The notes under the pieces: model-generated | Database searches by the model: none | Seen by the model: the letters and a program-made list of their open reading frames with translations, nothing else | What the model was told of the DNA's origin: nothing | Shown here: one piece after another, positions 12,402 through 24,974 of the stretch | Layout of the letters: each line of letters starts with the position of its first letter | Position numbering within the stretch: the first letter of the stretch is position 1 | Program-made: the position numbers and the translations under genes | Assembly (NCBI GenBank): GCA_965153455.1 | Contig: OZ234503.1 | Location: forward strand, 7,470,157-7,534,156 | Origin: Sphagnum compactum | Lineage: Eukaryota; Bryophyta; Sphagnopsida; Sphagnales | DNA: 64,000 nucleotides | Direction: 5' to 3'

Positions 12402-15400
12402 ATGAAATTTAAGAAATAATGGTGAAGAATGACACTAAAAACAATGTATTTTTGGCAATCAACACCAAGGGAGGTGGTGCAATGTGGCGATTGAAACTTG
12501 GATTCTCCTTAAGGATTTTCATAGGTTTATATTTATTTTTGCAATTTGGTTATATATATTGTCAATTAAACAAAAATTGGTGCCAATATTGATGAACTTG
12601 TGAAGCATTTCAAGGTGGATGAAGACTTAGACATAACTTGGGCTAGTTGTTGTTATTTACAATACTAGACTAAAGGCTATAATCTAGAATTATAAGTTTA
12701 CCAGGATCCACTATCATATGGAGTAGTGTCCATCACGATGTTAGTTTTGTGTTTTCATTTTGTGGTTCCATTTCAGCCATCATCATCACCAAGCTCCAAC
12801 TCCAAAGCTCTTGGAAAAAAAAATCATGTTTATATTTTATTCCTTTCAAAAAACCTCATTATCACCACCATTGTCACATTGTGTTTCCATTGTCATCATT
12901 GCAATCATTGTCACCATTGTTATGGCCACCAATGTTATGTTTGCGTTCATATTAGTCATCACTATTGTCACCTTCATTTTGTATTTTGAGGAAAAGGGTG
13001 AGAAAGTAGGACAACGAAAAAGAAACAACGACTATAATGGTAGTACAAACTTGGTTCATGTTTAACTATCGAAAGAAAATTCATTGTGTTCACCATTGTC
13101 ATGGTCATGTTCATTGTCATCATTGTTGTGCTCTTTTTGTGTTTTGTGAAAGAAAGAAACAAGTAGTAGAACACACAAATAGTAGAATACACACATATAG
13201 AAGTGTTAAGGGGATGAAGTAGTTAGTAGGGCAACATAATAGAAGGATGTAGTAGTTTGTTATCCAAGTAGTTAGTGATTTAATTTGAACTTTGTTTTGG
13301 AAGGAAATTTTGAAATATTTCCCTTACTTTTTTAGTTTGGACATGGATTTTTTATATTACATTTTTGGAAGTTTTGCATCTTCTTGAAGTTTGTAGAAGG
13401 ATATGGATATGAAAATATGTGAATATTCTTTTGATGCTAATAGAAATACATGTACAAATTGCGTTACAATAGTTAATACTTATAGGAAGAGTGTTTGCTT
13501 AGGTTGCCTATATGTGTTTGTAACCAAACTGCATATAAATTTACAATTTCATAATAGATTAATAACCATATTTTTAAAATTAATTAGGAATCAAACATTT
13601 AATATTTACCAAGAAGTAACAACAATAGTGGTAGCAAAAAGCTTGGTTGATATTCATTGGTAAAAGGACAATTTGCCATGTTGACTATTGTTTAGTTTGT
13701 GAACTCATTGAAATTTTGTGTGACTAATTTACAAATGTTGTATCAAGGATGCTTCATGTACTATATTAATTGCATGTGTGATTTAAATCCTATAACAAAT
13801 GTATTATAACTATTGATGCATTGTGATTGGTTACAAAATGTGATTCTAAATATTGAGCACAAACTAAGCTCATCACATGATATTAAAGGTCCTACCTTAG
13901 ATGTGCGAGGGAAGGTTTAACATTCACCCACAAGGTAGAAACATGGTAAAGTACACAAAAAAAAGTGAGTGCTTCTAAAGTTACCTTGTATCATACATAT
14001 AAAACCAAACAAGTAACATAAAAATGGGTGGAAATATAATTGTAAACCATCCCACACCGTTATTATTACTATAAGAATTCAATTCCAAAAAAATCAGGAA
14101 CAAACCAATTTAAAAAATAGATAAAAAATATTCCCATTTGTCAAGTTATAAATTTGTAAATGGGGATATTTTTAGTTTACTTTAAAAACTTAGTTGTTTT
14201 ATTACTTTTGGGGATATAGATATCATTATAGTTTTGAGGTGTGCCCATAATAGAAAGTAAAAAATCTATCTATTAAAACCTACTTACCACATACTTTACA
14301 GAAGTGTTTCACTACATAAAATAGAGTCTGAACTTACTTACATTTCAAAAAAAAAAAAAAAAAAAACACTAACTAATTGAAAAAAATTGAAAGTTGAAAA
14401 TCAATGCACAATAATGAAAAACTATATTTTTATATCTTTTTTAATCAAAAAAATTCAATGTACACCAAATTTTTCATGGGTTTTATTCATATTCTACATC
14501 TATTTTCATCTAGCTTCAACAAGGTAAAAAGTATGTACAAATTATTGTGCTTACACCCACACAATATTTGATTTGGCTTCCATCATTTAATCTAACCTCA
14601 AAGACATATTGAGATTGTTGCGTTTCATTGTAGGTGCAAATAATCATTGTCACACAGGCATCATGCATTGAAATGGTTTTACCTTTTGCCAATCCATAGA
14701 TTTTGTAAAGCAAAGTGCACCAATTGTACAATGGGAAGCCTTATTAAGACCAATGATGTTCATGGCTTTCAACTCCTCAAGGTGGAAACAATGGTAGTTT
14801 TCTTTCACTATAAAAGTGTGGTGTATGGTGTTTTGTCCACATTCCCCAATGGTGGTGGTTATGGAGATGATTATTGGACATAAAGTGAATAATTTGCAAG
14901 TTCCTCGCATACACATGGATGAGGTAGGTTTTAATGGAATATAATGCTATAAACACACACCAAAATGTAATCCCATGCATTGAGAGGTATGACACCCTAA
15001 AGTTGATATCTCATTGGATTTCACTATAAGATCAAACAATGAACAAATTATAAAGAAATATGATGCCAAAGAAATGGAACTTTAAATAAGTAAATATCTT
15101 AACTTTTGTAACAAAAGTTGGTGGGCAATTGAAATGAACAAATGTCTTTGGTGGATTCTTGCAATAACACCCATGATTTTGGTCCTTGATTGTATTCATA
15201 ATAGAAGTAGACAAAAAGAAGTAAAAATGGTGTAATGGAGTGGTAAAAACTCAATTATGAAAAAATATTACATATGTAGTCAATTTCCAACATGCACATT
15301 AATATAATGTCAAATTAGCATTATTGAATGTTTAGCCATTTTTTTGACATTGTTTTCAACGCATCTTCAATTTTAATCAATTATTCATTTGCAATTATAT

Positions 15401-15429
15401 TAATTGTGTGTTCATTTTCAACAAGTTGT
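12402..15429. other. AT-rich spacer, no gene recognised
   Basis: It contains a CAT/CCATTGTCAT-rich low-complexity stretch (about 12840-13130) that produces false His/Cys-rich frames on the plus strand and Met/Thr-rich frames on the minus strand. It also has a poly-A run at about 14348-14366. Short frames (for example 13403-13663) look random. Confidence 0.55.
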
Positions 15430-15590
15430 TGATGAAATAAGGAAACATAGAAACATGTGTTCAAATTTGTTTGTCAATTAATAAAATTAAAAGGTTTTTT
15501 AATAGACAAAGGGATAACTCTTGTTATCATGAATTCAATTAGTCACCTCACTTTTCATATTTATATTAGAAGGTACAGTATTTCATAGCT
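15430..15590 (-). repeat. 3' LTR of the copia element
   Basis: TGATGAAATAAGGAAACATA and the following 100 bp or so are homologous, with many differences, to the sequence repeated at 21390-21830 at the other end of the element. On the minus strand it follows a purine-rich tract and ends in ...TTATTTCATCA. Confidence 0.7.
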
Positions 15591-15608
15591 AAAACTCCCC
15601 CTAAAGTG
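15591..15608 (-). other. Polypurine tract of the copia element
   Basis: On the minus strand this reads CACTTTAGGGGGAGTTTT-like sequence immediately before the 3' LTR. That is the expected position and composition of the plus-strand primer of an LTR retrotransposon. Confidence 0.65.
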
Positions 15609-18268
15609 ATACACTTAAAAATTTGTATACAATACATATGGTTTTCTTTAAATACACATTTGGTAAGAAAGCTTGCAACCATTTCTTCACTACTCTCATA
15701 TTTTTATTTGAATTTTCCACTAAATGTCTTTTCACATATATAGTGAAATTATATTCCTATATGCTTTTGAATGATATTTGGGATTTTTTGTTAGTCCAAT
15801 AACCCTTTGGTTGTTACATTTAGTAATAATAAGCAATTGTGAAACATATCCCAAGTTAGACATTAGTCATCCCGACCATATAACTTATTTTGTAGCTAAG
15901 GTTGTAACAATATATTTCGCATTTATTGTAAACAAGGTTGTGCAAGTTTGTCACTTATTGGCCCAACTTATAGCTCCCCTAGCCACAATGAATGTATATC
16001 CAAAAAATGATTTTCTTTCATGCAAATCTCCAAACCAATCACATCATAGTTTTCAATGATTGATCGATTTCGTTGTTGTATGGGGTCCCCTTCAAATACC
16101 AAAATAATCTTTTACTAGTTAACCAATGTAATGGTCTTGGATTATTCAAATCTTGAAATAAATTTGAATAGCAAAAATAATGTTTAGTCAAATACATGTC
16201 ATAGCAAACGTTAGACTTCCAATTACTTCTTTTGTATGGGATGTTGTTCACGAGGTCACTTTCTTATTTCAATTGAGGACCTTAATCTTTAGTTAATTTA
16301 AATATGGTCTCTAATGGATTATGTATTGGTTTACTATTTTCCATATTGAATCTCTTAAAAATATTAGTTATGTGTTTGGATTGGTTGAGATGCATTATTC
16401 TTTTATTTGTATCTCTAGTCACTTCTATGCTTAGTCCATAACTTAATCGATCATTTTTATATCTCATTTGAAATTTTGACTTTAGCCATTCCCTTACTTT
16501 AGGTAATATGTTTCTAGTATCATTTGTGAATATGAATAAATCATGTACATAGAAGGCTATTATATTTTAATTATGCCTATCCCTTTTAATGTAAACATTA
16601 TTATCAAATATGCATTTCTGAAAATTGGTTTTTGATAAATAAAAATCTATTTTCATATACCAAGCCTTAGATTATTGTTTCAAACCATAGATTGACTTAT
16701 GTAGTTTGAAAACTAAATGTTATTTTCCCTTTTGAATAAACCCTTATGGTTGGCACATGTACAATTCTTTATCAAGATCCCCATGTAGAAAAGTTGTTGC
16801 AATGTCCATTTGGACTATGTCATGGTGATAACAGGCAACAAATGCTAATAACATGTAATGAGGTCATTTAAACCATAGCAAGAAAATGTTTTCAAAAACA
16901 ACATCAAATATTCGAGTGTAACCTTTTGCCACTAAACATGTTTTATAATAATAAATGGATCCATTTGATTTAGTTTTGATGTGAAAAATTCATTTGCATC
17001 CAATTGCATGTTTTCCTTCAAGTAACTTTGTGAAGGTCCATGTTTTATTTATCAATAATGAATTATATTCATTTTGAACAACAACAATCCATTTATCAGC
17101 ATTTGGAATGTTCATAACTTCTCCAAATGTTTAGGGGAAATCATCACGATGGATGGCCGCCAACACTTGTAAATTTATGGAATGTTGTAACTTCCATGTC
17201 GGTTTTTGCATTCAAGCTAACCTTCGAAGGTTAAATTGTGGGCTTATTGGAAAACTGAAGTTTTTATTTATGTTTTTTTCTAGTTTTTCATTTTCATTTT
17301 TAGAAGTAAAGTCATTATTGTCATTAATGGGATTTATGATTAGTGGTTAGGCTAGATTGATGATTGAAGGTTGGAAACTTAGAATTGGATGTTGGGCTTG
17401 ATTAAAAATTGGAGATTAATTTTGGTGGGGTTTGGTTTAATTTTGCCTCCCAAAAATGGGATCAAAGGGGTTTACATGGTCATTTGGACGAGTCAATTGA
17501 ATTCCTTCATTAAAGACAACATTCTTAACAATTTTTAGAATTTTAGTTGGCATGTGGTATAAGCTTTTGAATGTTCATCATACCCTAGTAAGATACACTT
17601 TAAGCTTTTGTCATCCAATTTAATTTATAATTTATCTAGGATGTGCATATAGATTTCAGTACAAAATATTTTTAGTTTAGAGATTTTGGGCTTATGTTCA
17701 CTCCATTTTTGTTCAGGTGTCATGTGGTGAACTACTTTTGTAGGAAGACAATTTTGAATATAATTGGCAATGGCAACAACTTCAACCCAAAAGTTTTTGG
17801 ACATTGTCGCAAATTGCATCATACAACAAACATTAGTGTTCAAATCTTCCATTTGGCAACACCATTTTGTTGTGGCATATAACTTGTAGTCATTTGATGT
17901 GTTATGCCATTGTTGTCACAACAAGTTTTGAATGCATTTGATTTGTAATCTCTACCGCCATCTATAGTCTTGACTTTTTTAAATGTAAAAACTTCACAAA
18001 AAACTTTAAATATTTAAAAATGTTCAAACGTTTCATTCTTGAATTTCAAAAAATAAACTTTTGTCCATCTAAAGGCACCATCTATAAATATCACAAAATA
18101 ATGATACCCAAAATATGAAAAAACATACATAGGACCACAAATGCCACTATGAATTACATTTAATAAATGTTTAGTGCTACAACCACCTTCTAAGGGAAAT
18201 TTAATTCTACTTTACTTTCCATTAAACCATGGAATTCGGCAACTTTAGTTACCATGAAGGAAAAAGGT

Positions 18269-18698
18269 TGCTGAATAAAAATATGAAAGTATAACCTATC
18301 TTTTGTCTACCTATCGTTATGTTACAACTACCGTCCTACATCAACTATAATCATGTAACAACCATCATCATGCACGTATCGTCATCAATAAACTTGAAAA
18401 AAACCCCCAAACCACTTGTAGACCCTTTGTAGTTGATGCCTACCGTCTGCAGCACTTGTAAACCCTTTATGGTTGTTGCTTATTATTTGCATCAACGTTA
18501 CCTTCCTTGCAAGGCCCAAATCTCATGTCTACCTCTTTGGTGCCACGTTCTAATGGCAACTATTGTTTTAGAGCAAAAGGCACTTTCTATTTTAGAAACA
18601 AAAAATAGAGAGAGAATATCTTATTGCTCTTATAGAAGAAACAAGAAACTATTATATAAAACATAACAAAACATTATGCAATCTTATTGTGTACTACA
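18269..18698 (-). repeat. Nested LTR-like block inside the copia integrase region
   Basis: The block starts TGCTGAATAA and ends GTACTACA on the plus strand, so it has TG...CA termini. It is flanked on the right by TTCCCCC, which on the minus strand is a purine-rich tract directly before TGTAGTACACAATAAG. It separates the copia integrase core (below 18.23 kb) from the pre-integrase motif (near 19.96 kb), which normally lie about 150-200 bp apart. I could not find a second copy, so the inserted element is truncated or the block is a fragment. Confidence 0.5.
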
Positions 18699-19107
18699 TT
18701 CCCCCATTATCTAACATCCTTTAAGTAGAACATAACAATACGATATATTTTTAATCATTTTCCATTGCAAGAATCAAAGTACAAAATATTTCCATATTTC
18801 CCACCCTTATTTCTAATGTCACATACAAACTTCTTCCCCAAGAGAACTCTCCTAGCCACATCCAGTCTAAAATCATATAAGGAATGATGCGTAATCCTCC
18901 TTTTCAAAAGATAAATAAGGAACCCAAAAAGGATATTCACCACACAAGGGTTGAATTTTTATCCTTCTAGATCTCATTATCCTAATCCCTTCCACACATC
19001 CTAGTTAAGGGAAATCCATCCATCCCTTATCCACTTGGACCAATTAAATTAGATGGTTTCACCCTTTAGTAAATAAAAGATGGTAAGTAGAATATTCACC
19101 ACTATTA

Positions 19108-19591
19108 CAGTAAACTCTCTCTAAACTAATATCCTTGGGATCGGCCGGAAGATATTAGTTTATGGAGGATATTAGTTTACACAAATTATATGAGGGGTAA
19201 CAAAAATCATTTCGGAACCTACCAGAGTAGCATGGAAGGTCATGGAGGTTAGTAGAAGGTCATGGATCATTGGTGAAGGTAACGGAACCTTGTGGAACTT
19301 GGTGGAGGATCAAAGAAGCACGTAGAAGATCATATGACATGAGTGGTAGAAATCTTGGCAGAAAGTGAGGTTGTGGAAAGCTACACTCTGGGTACTCTCA
19401 GAATACCCTCCTTCGCTCTATACTATATGATGTATTAGTTTATAAAATGCTATGAGATCGGAAAAAAATATTGAATATCAGTTTATGGAGAATTATTAGA
19501 TTAAGTATGAGGCCCGCCACGGGCCTGTGCCCGCATATTAGTTTAGAGAGAATATTAGTTTACACAGTATTAGTTTAGAGAGAGTTTACTG
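19108..19591. mobile_element. 484-bp MITE with 24-bp terminal inverted repeats and TA target duplication
   Basis: The left end CAGTAAACTCTCTCTAAACT is the exact reverse complement of the right end AGTTTAGAGAGAGTTTACTG, and the match extends inward. TA flanks both ends (19106-19107 and 19592-19593). TATTAGTTTA motifs recur in the subterminal regions. The TIR and the TA duplication resemble pogo-type plant MITEs (Emigrant/Lemi1 group). It holds no transposase. It lies in the sequence that interrupts the copia integrase. Confidence 0.88.
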
Positions 19592-21380
19592 TAATTAAAT
19601 ATTTACTAGGTTGCCCTAAGTAAACTATATTAGGATATTATTTTTATTAATTAATATTATCTATAAAAAATTCCTCCAATATGATTATACTACCCCACGA
19701 AGGTAGTTCACTGTATTGATAGTACTATTGTTAGAAAACACCTTCATTCTAGATTTTCTTATAATGGTTTTACAATTTGATGGTAATTACCATCCAGCAA
19801 CGATACTACCGTTTTTTAACACCTATAGTGTTAAAACAATTTTATACCTTTAACACTTTCCATAAAGGCAATTAGGGTAGAGATTTATTAGAGGGTTGTG
19901 TATGAGAGTTATCCCATACACATAAAAATGTGTGTGTAAGAGTTGTTATTTACTTATTCCTTTGACTTAAATGTAAGTGCCATAATTTTGCCTTATTAGT
20001 TAGAATATATTGAATAGAACGAGCTTCAATCTTATCTTGAAAGTCTTTAAAAATGGACCTACCAATCTTATATGATTTTTCATTTCTAAAGTAGCAATTA
20101 CAATATTGTTTCTTTTTTATGTCTTTGACCAAATAATTAATTGAAAAAAATGAAGGTAAATGTTGCATTTATAGCTTGATTGATTGATATAAAAAATAAA
20201 TTCAATCTTGGTAGAAATAATACATCTTCAATTGATTTTTCATCTCCTATAGGAAGTATAGTTTGTATGGTTCCTGGACAATGAATAGGATAATTTGAAT
20301 TATCACCTAAGTACACTTTTTATATGATCAATATTTTGAAATGTGTTAAAAAAAATTTGGTTTGACATCATGTGTTGTGAAGCACAAAAATATACATACC
20401 ATGAATTGTCACTAATTTTAATAGCTAAGGATGTAACAAATAATTTTGGTTCATGGGATATTGAGCTATTTGTATGTCCATTTTTATGATCACCAACTAA
20501 TTCTTTTTTCAATTTTGAATATGATGTTTTTCCATTTTACAATTAAAAAAACAAATAATGGTTTTCTAAATCGCGAAGGAAATTAAAATTAAAACTAGAC
20601 CTATTGAAAGTGGAATTGTTAAAATTAAATTTAAATGGTGGTTTGTTAAATCTTTTTCTCCGCATAAAACTAAGGATGATGCATTAAGATCATCATTATG
20701 TCTTTTCAATTCCTCTTCTTATGACAATTTTATTGTATCAGTTAATGTACCAATGTTCCCAATTTGGACCATTATTATGCTTGCATAAAATTCAAGCATA
20801 GATCCCAACAAATTTGTTATTGAATCATTATCATTTATGGAAATGCTAGTGATGGCCAACTCATCCATAAGGTTACAAAATTTATTCACATGGGTTGTAA
20901 CATTTTTCTCCCTCAAACATTTTTATGTTTAAAAATCTTCTTGTGAGAAGGTTGTGGACCTAATCACTTAGTGGATTAGATTCCAAAGTGCATGAATTGC
21001 TTACAAATAACATTTATATTTTGATATTGGGATTCTAATTTCTTCCAAAACCTTGAAGGAGGTTTTTACAGATTTAATATGAGTAAAAAAGTTATCATTT
21101 ACAAATAATATTATATCACCTTTAGCTTTATGATCTCTTTTTATCTCAAGCATGTTGGTTGATTGGAGTAATAAGTCTAGCTTCAAATCCATCTACCATA
21201 GACCAAACATCCTCTCTTAGCAAATACATTACCATTCAATTTTTCCAAACTTGATACTTGTTGCCATCAAGTTTGTCAACAAAAAGATCTCGTGATGACA
21301 TGATTTTTATATTAAAATCATTTTTTAATCTTCATCTATTACTTCAAGAATGAAAATGCATAATTATAAAAACCCAAAGC

Positions 21381-21779
21381 TTTGATATCATGATGAAATA
21401 AGGAAACATATAAACACGTGTTCATGTTTGTCTATCAATTAATAAAGTATAAAGATCTTTTATACACAAGAAGATAATTCTTGATATCATGGATTCTATT
21501 GGTCATCTCATTCTTTGATATCATGATGAAATAAGGAAACATATAAACACGTGTTCATGTTTGTCTATCAATTAATAAAGTATAAAGATCTTTTATACAC
21601 AAGAAGATAATTCTTGATATCATGGATTCTATTGGTCATCTCATTCTTTGATATCATGATGAAATAAGGAAACATATAAACACGTGTTCATGTTTGTCTA
21701 TCAATTAATAAAGTATAAAGATCTTTTATACACAAGAAGATAATTCTTGATATCATGGATTCTATTGGTCATCTCATTC
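21381..21779. repeat. Perfect tandem triplication, 133-bp unit, at the copia 5' LTR/PBS
   Basis: Copies start at 21381, 21514 and 21647 with TTTGATATCATGATGAAATA and appear identical by eye. The unit covers the end of the 5' LTR plus the start of the primer-binding-like sequence (minus strand TGATATCAAAGCTTTGGG, close to the usual copia TGGTATCAGAGC). Single-copy LTR sequence resumes at 21780. Confidence 0.9.
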
Positions 21780-21830
21780 TTTGTAACTATATTATATTAG
21801 AAAGGTGTATTACTTCATATCTAGTCATTG

Positions 21831-22690
21831 TGTTATGTTTTATGTGATACATCTTTTATTTGCACCATGAGCATTCCCAATTTATGGGTTTGTCAACATT
21901 GCAATTTCAACATGTAGTCCGTATATTCTATCATATATTTTTACGCAATCCATACCTTTTGGTGAAGAAATGGCATCGTCGACAACATGTAAAACCTTGC
22001 TTTTGAATATTGGTTATACTTGCACTTTGGAATCCATTGGTGCTATGCAATTGATTACAAACTTTGCACCATGAATGAACAAGTAATGTGGTCCTCAATA
22101 GTGTGCACATATGAAAGAGTTTCAACTTTTCTTAAATCCTATTGTGTCCTACAATTCCATAAAATTAAACAAAATTTGATATCCCATAATGTCAAAGGCA
22201 TGTTAAACATCTTTGAAATTAAAAAAATATGGGTGATATTAATTTCAAGATATTTGGCAAACTCAAGTGACATTGAACAAGTACACTAATTACTAAAGGG
22301 ACAATGTGTCTTCCTTAGGTACAAATGTAAAAGAGAACCCACATGAAGTTGTTTTGTCAACCAATTTATCCTTATTACAATACTAGTTCAAATTGGTTCG
22401 AAATGATAATATGAAAACACACAAGGTTTTTGGTACAATGCACCATGGAAATGGCTTCATAGGTTTGAGCCTCACTAAACAAGGGTGGTAACCCAAGTGG
22501 AAGAAGTTGAGAACATGTGATACCTTGCATGTGGGTCTTTTACCTTTTGTAAAGATTTGCAAAGTTTTGAATTTTTTTTTATGTGTCTTGTTGGATTTGC
22601 AATTAGACCATACATTTTACCTATCAAAATTTTAACCACTCTTTAGATTTATGGTATACTTGACACAAAAGTATGTTTTGTAACCATCTT
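21831..22690. other. AT-rich spacer, no gene recognised
   Basis: Only short, random-looking frames are present. I found no repeat structure or RNA gene. Confidence 0.5.
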
Positions 22691-23395
22691 ATAAATTAAT
22701 TCACTAAGTCTGTCAGTCTGTCTGACAGGGTGTTCCGACCCGTTAACAGTCTCTACGAGGCCGATTTTGTTGCAAAAGCATTTTCTATGTTTTAACACTA
22801 TGGCAGAACCGGCCGTAGCTGACTGTCTGTCTGTGACGGGGGTTTTGGGGGGTGGGGGAGGGAGAGGCCGGTGAAGCAACGGGCGACCACCACGGTTTCC
22901 GCACCGGCCAGGTGTGCAAACCAGGACCTGATCTCCACAAAGCATTGCAGCCGTCCGAAGGGAAGGAATGACGGTTGGATCGCATCCCTCTCCCACCGCA
23001 CCAGAGGCGGATATAAAAACCTTCCCCTCCCCCCCACTATCGAAAGAACCGGCGGTTATATAAAAGAGCGTGTTTTCGAAAATTTTCAAAACTTTCGAGA
23101 ACCAAGGTTCAAAATGTCAGAACCGGGGTTTTGGGTATTCTCACCCATGTTGGGTAAGGGAGTAAATACCCGGACTGATAACCTGAGGGTACACATGGCT
23201 GGTTCTGATACCCGCACAACATCGGTCGGGACCACTGCGCTAAGTCACAATATTGTTTTTATCTGTGGGGATATAAATGCCTTTGGGTGGGACCCACGAG
23301 TGTTATTTTGGGAAAATTTATTATGACGACCAAACAGAGCGTTCGAGGTGGCTGGAGTGGCGTAGCTAGGGGTGTCTGAAGGTCACAGGTATCAC
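22690..23395. other. GC-rich patch of foreign-looking composition
   Basis: This block is clearly richer in G and C than the AT-rich sequence on both sides. It contains CG-rich words (ACCGGCC, CCGGACTG, ACGGGGG), a hairpin CTGTCAG...CTGACAG at 22709-22728, and two TATA-like strings (ATATAAAAACC near 23010, TATATAAAAG near 23057). Open frames of 146 (-, 22649-23089) and 151 (+, 22871-23326) codons overlap and match no family I know. It could be an LTR or transposon fragment carrying a promoter. No confident end repeats were found. Confidence 0.45.
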
Positions 23396-24796
23396 TAGTC
23401 ATAATAAATGAACAAGATTAAGGTGGATTATAAATGAGCTTTCAAACAATCATACTAAAAAAATTAAAAACATAAATATTTTGCAAATGTGTTTTTAGCC
23501 CAACTTTGGCCCCAAAAGTTATACTTGTCACATTTTTTGTCATGCCAAACATGCCAAGGCTATTTGAGTAATGCCTTGGCTCAATGTTGGTGAATACAAT
23601 GATACTTGAGGCATGCCTTGTTGTGTCACATTTGGGAGGACCATTTGTGTAGGCCTTAACACAATGTTTGCACCAAAGGGTAACTTGCAAAGGTTGTTTG
23701 GATACACATTGGCCTAATGTTGTTGGCAAATGCAATTAAATTTGATGCATACCTTATCATTTTCTTACCTTCTATTTTTTGAAAGCTTAAGGAGGAGGAT
23801 CCAAAACATAAGTATGTGGGTCATAATTTATTCACTCTTTTTGAAAGTTTTACATTTTTTTCCCATGCGATTTCAAATGTTTAAATTACAAAAAATATGT
23901 GGGCCATTTCTTATCCTCTCTTTTTGAAAGCTTTAGCTTTTTTTTGCCATGAGATTTCACACATTTAAAATATTAAAGTATATGGGGGGGGGGGGGGGGG
24001 GGCATTTCCAACCTTTTATTTTTGAAACCCTAGGCTTTTTACCATGATATTTCAAACATTTCAAATACCATGGTACATGGGCTAGTTCGATGTTCATTAG
24101 AACATGTTTATAACATTTTTAAAAAAAATAAAAAAATTCTTTAAACTATGTTGAAAGTTTCTTAAAAATAAAAATATTTTGCTCTTTCCCTATGTTTTTG
24201 TCCTCCCATTCAACTGCTCTCCTTTATTAAATATTTCCACAATGAAATCGGGCAACTATCTAATATATGTTCACACAAGATAGTTGGTATCTTGATGAAA
24301 GAAAATAATAATAATTCCTTCAAATTGCTCTAAAAATAGACTACTCAACCCCCCCCTCCTCCCTTAATTCATAAAAGTGCAATTGATACTAAATTTTAAT
24401 TAATTAATATTTAACTTCTATCAATTTTGTAATTAATATCTTTTACATACTAGTAATTGTTTATACCCTAAGGTCAGTTTTGTTATTAAAATAGTCTTTA
24501 AAATAATGAAAATACAAAGGGTGAGGTGTTGAAAAAAACCATCATAACTATCAAAGGCTAATTATAATCTAAATATAATTTCACTCGTAATGTGACAATA
24601 TCATATTAGACAATGAAATGATTAATAATAATTTTAATTTATAAAAAAATTGAATTATTTTTGAAAAATAAGAAGTAAATTTGTTTTATTCATGTGGAAC
24701 TTAAGAAAATTTGGTGGGATGGAAACAATTTCCCAAGACCGATTTTTGGAGCATTCGATCATATGACCTTTTGGAACATTGATTTGCATGCGAAAT
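23396..24796. other. AT-rich spacer with homopolymer runs
   Basis: A run of 19 G lies at 23984-24002, followed by degenerate repeats of the phrase TTTGAAA(G)...TTTTTTCCCATG(A/C)GATTTCA...ACATTT (near 23835, 23925 and 24025). No gene is recognised. Confidence 0.55.
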
Positions 24797-24844
24797 CCTA
24801 AACCCTAAACTAAACCCTAAATCCTGGTTTAGCAAACCCTAAAC
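24797..24844. promoter_or_regulatory. Telo-box cluster upstream of the ALS regulatory subunit gene
   Basis: Four AAACCCTAAA-like units lie about 450 bp upstream of the start codon at 25284, in the likely promoter. Plant telo boxes (AAACCCTA) are known promoter elements of growth- and translation-related genes. The role here is inferred from position. Confidence 0.5.
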
Positions 24845-24974
24845 TCATAGAATTCCTTCCACCCCGCCCCCCCCCCCCAAAGAACTTGGAAAAAGGAATC
24901 AATTGGAGGTTTGAGATTCGACGATAGGATTCGGCGTTCGAAGCTCACAGAACAGAATCTCATCAGCAGCAGTC

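Larger units (their letters stand above)
15430..21830 (-). mobile_element. Decayed Ty1/copia LTR retrotransposon, minus strand
   Basis: Read on the minus strand, the domain order is that of copia. Gag begins near 21302 with SSRDLFVDKLDGNKYQVWKN, directly followed by a stop. More Gag fragments lie at 21192-21001 and 20916-20719. The protease region is at 20512-20303, where WYVYFCASQHM replaces WYVDSGASxHM, so the catalytic Asp is lost. A pre-integrase LWHLHLSQRN lies near 19960. The integrase core is at about 18220-17620 (LLNVIHSGICGPM, VYFLKFKNETFE, then NFWVEVVAIANYIQNCLPT). The reverse transcriptase end is at 16467-16282 (YGLSIEVTRDTNKRIMHLNQ). RNase H is near 16140 (HWLTSKRLFWYLKGT). Frames are broken throughout. 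LTR-like ends, a purine-rich tract and a primer-site-like sequence flank it. It is nonfunctional and old, and is interrupted by nested insertions between 18.27 and 19.94 kb. Confidence 0.88.

Noticed and set aside
12760-13192. His/Cys-rich frames resembling zinc-finger or metal-binding proteins
   Set aside because: They come from CAT/CCATTGTCAT low-complexity DNA. No regular spacing of Cys or His and no gene context.
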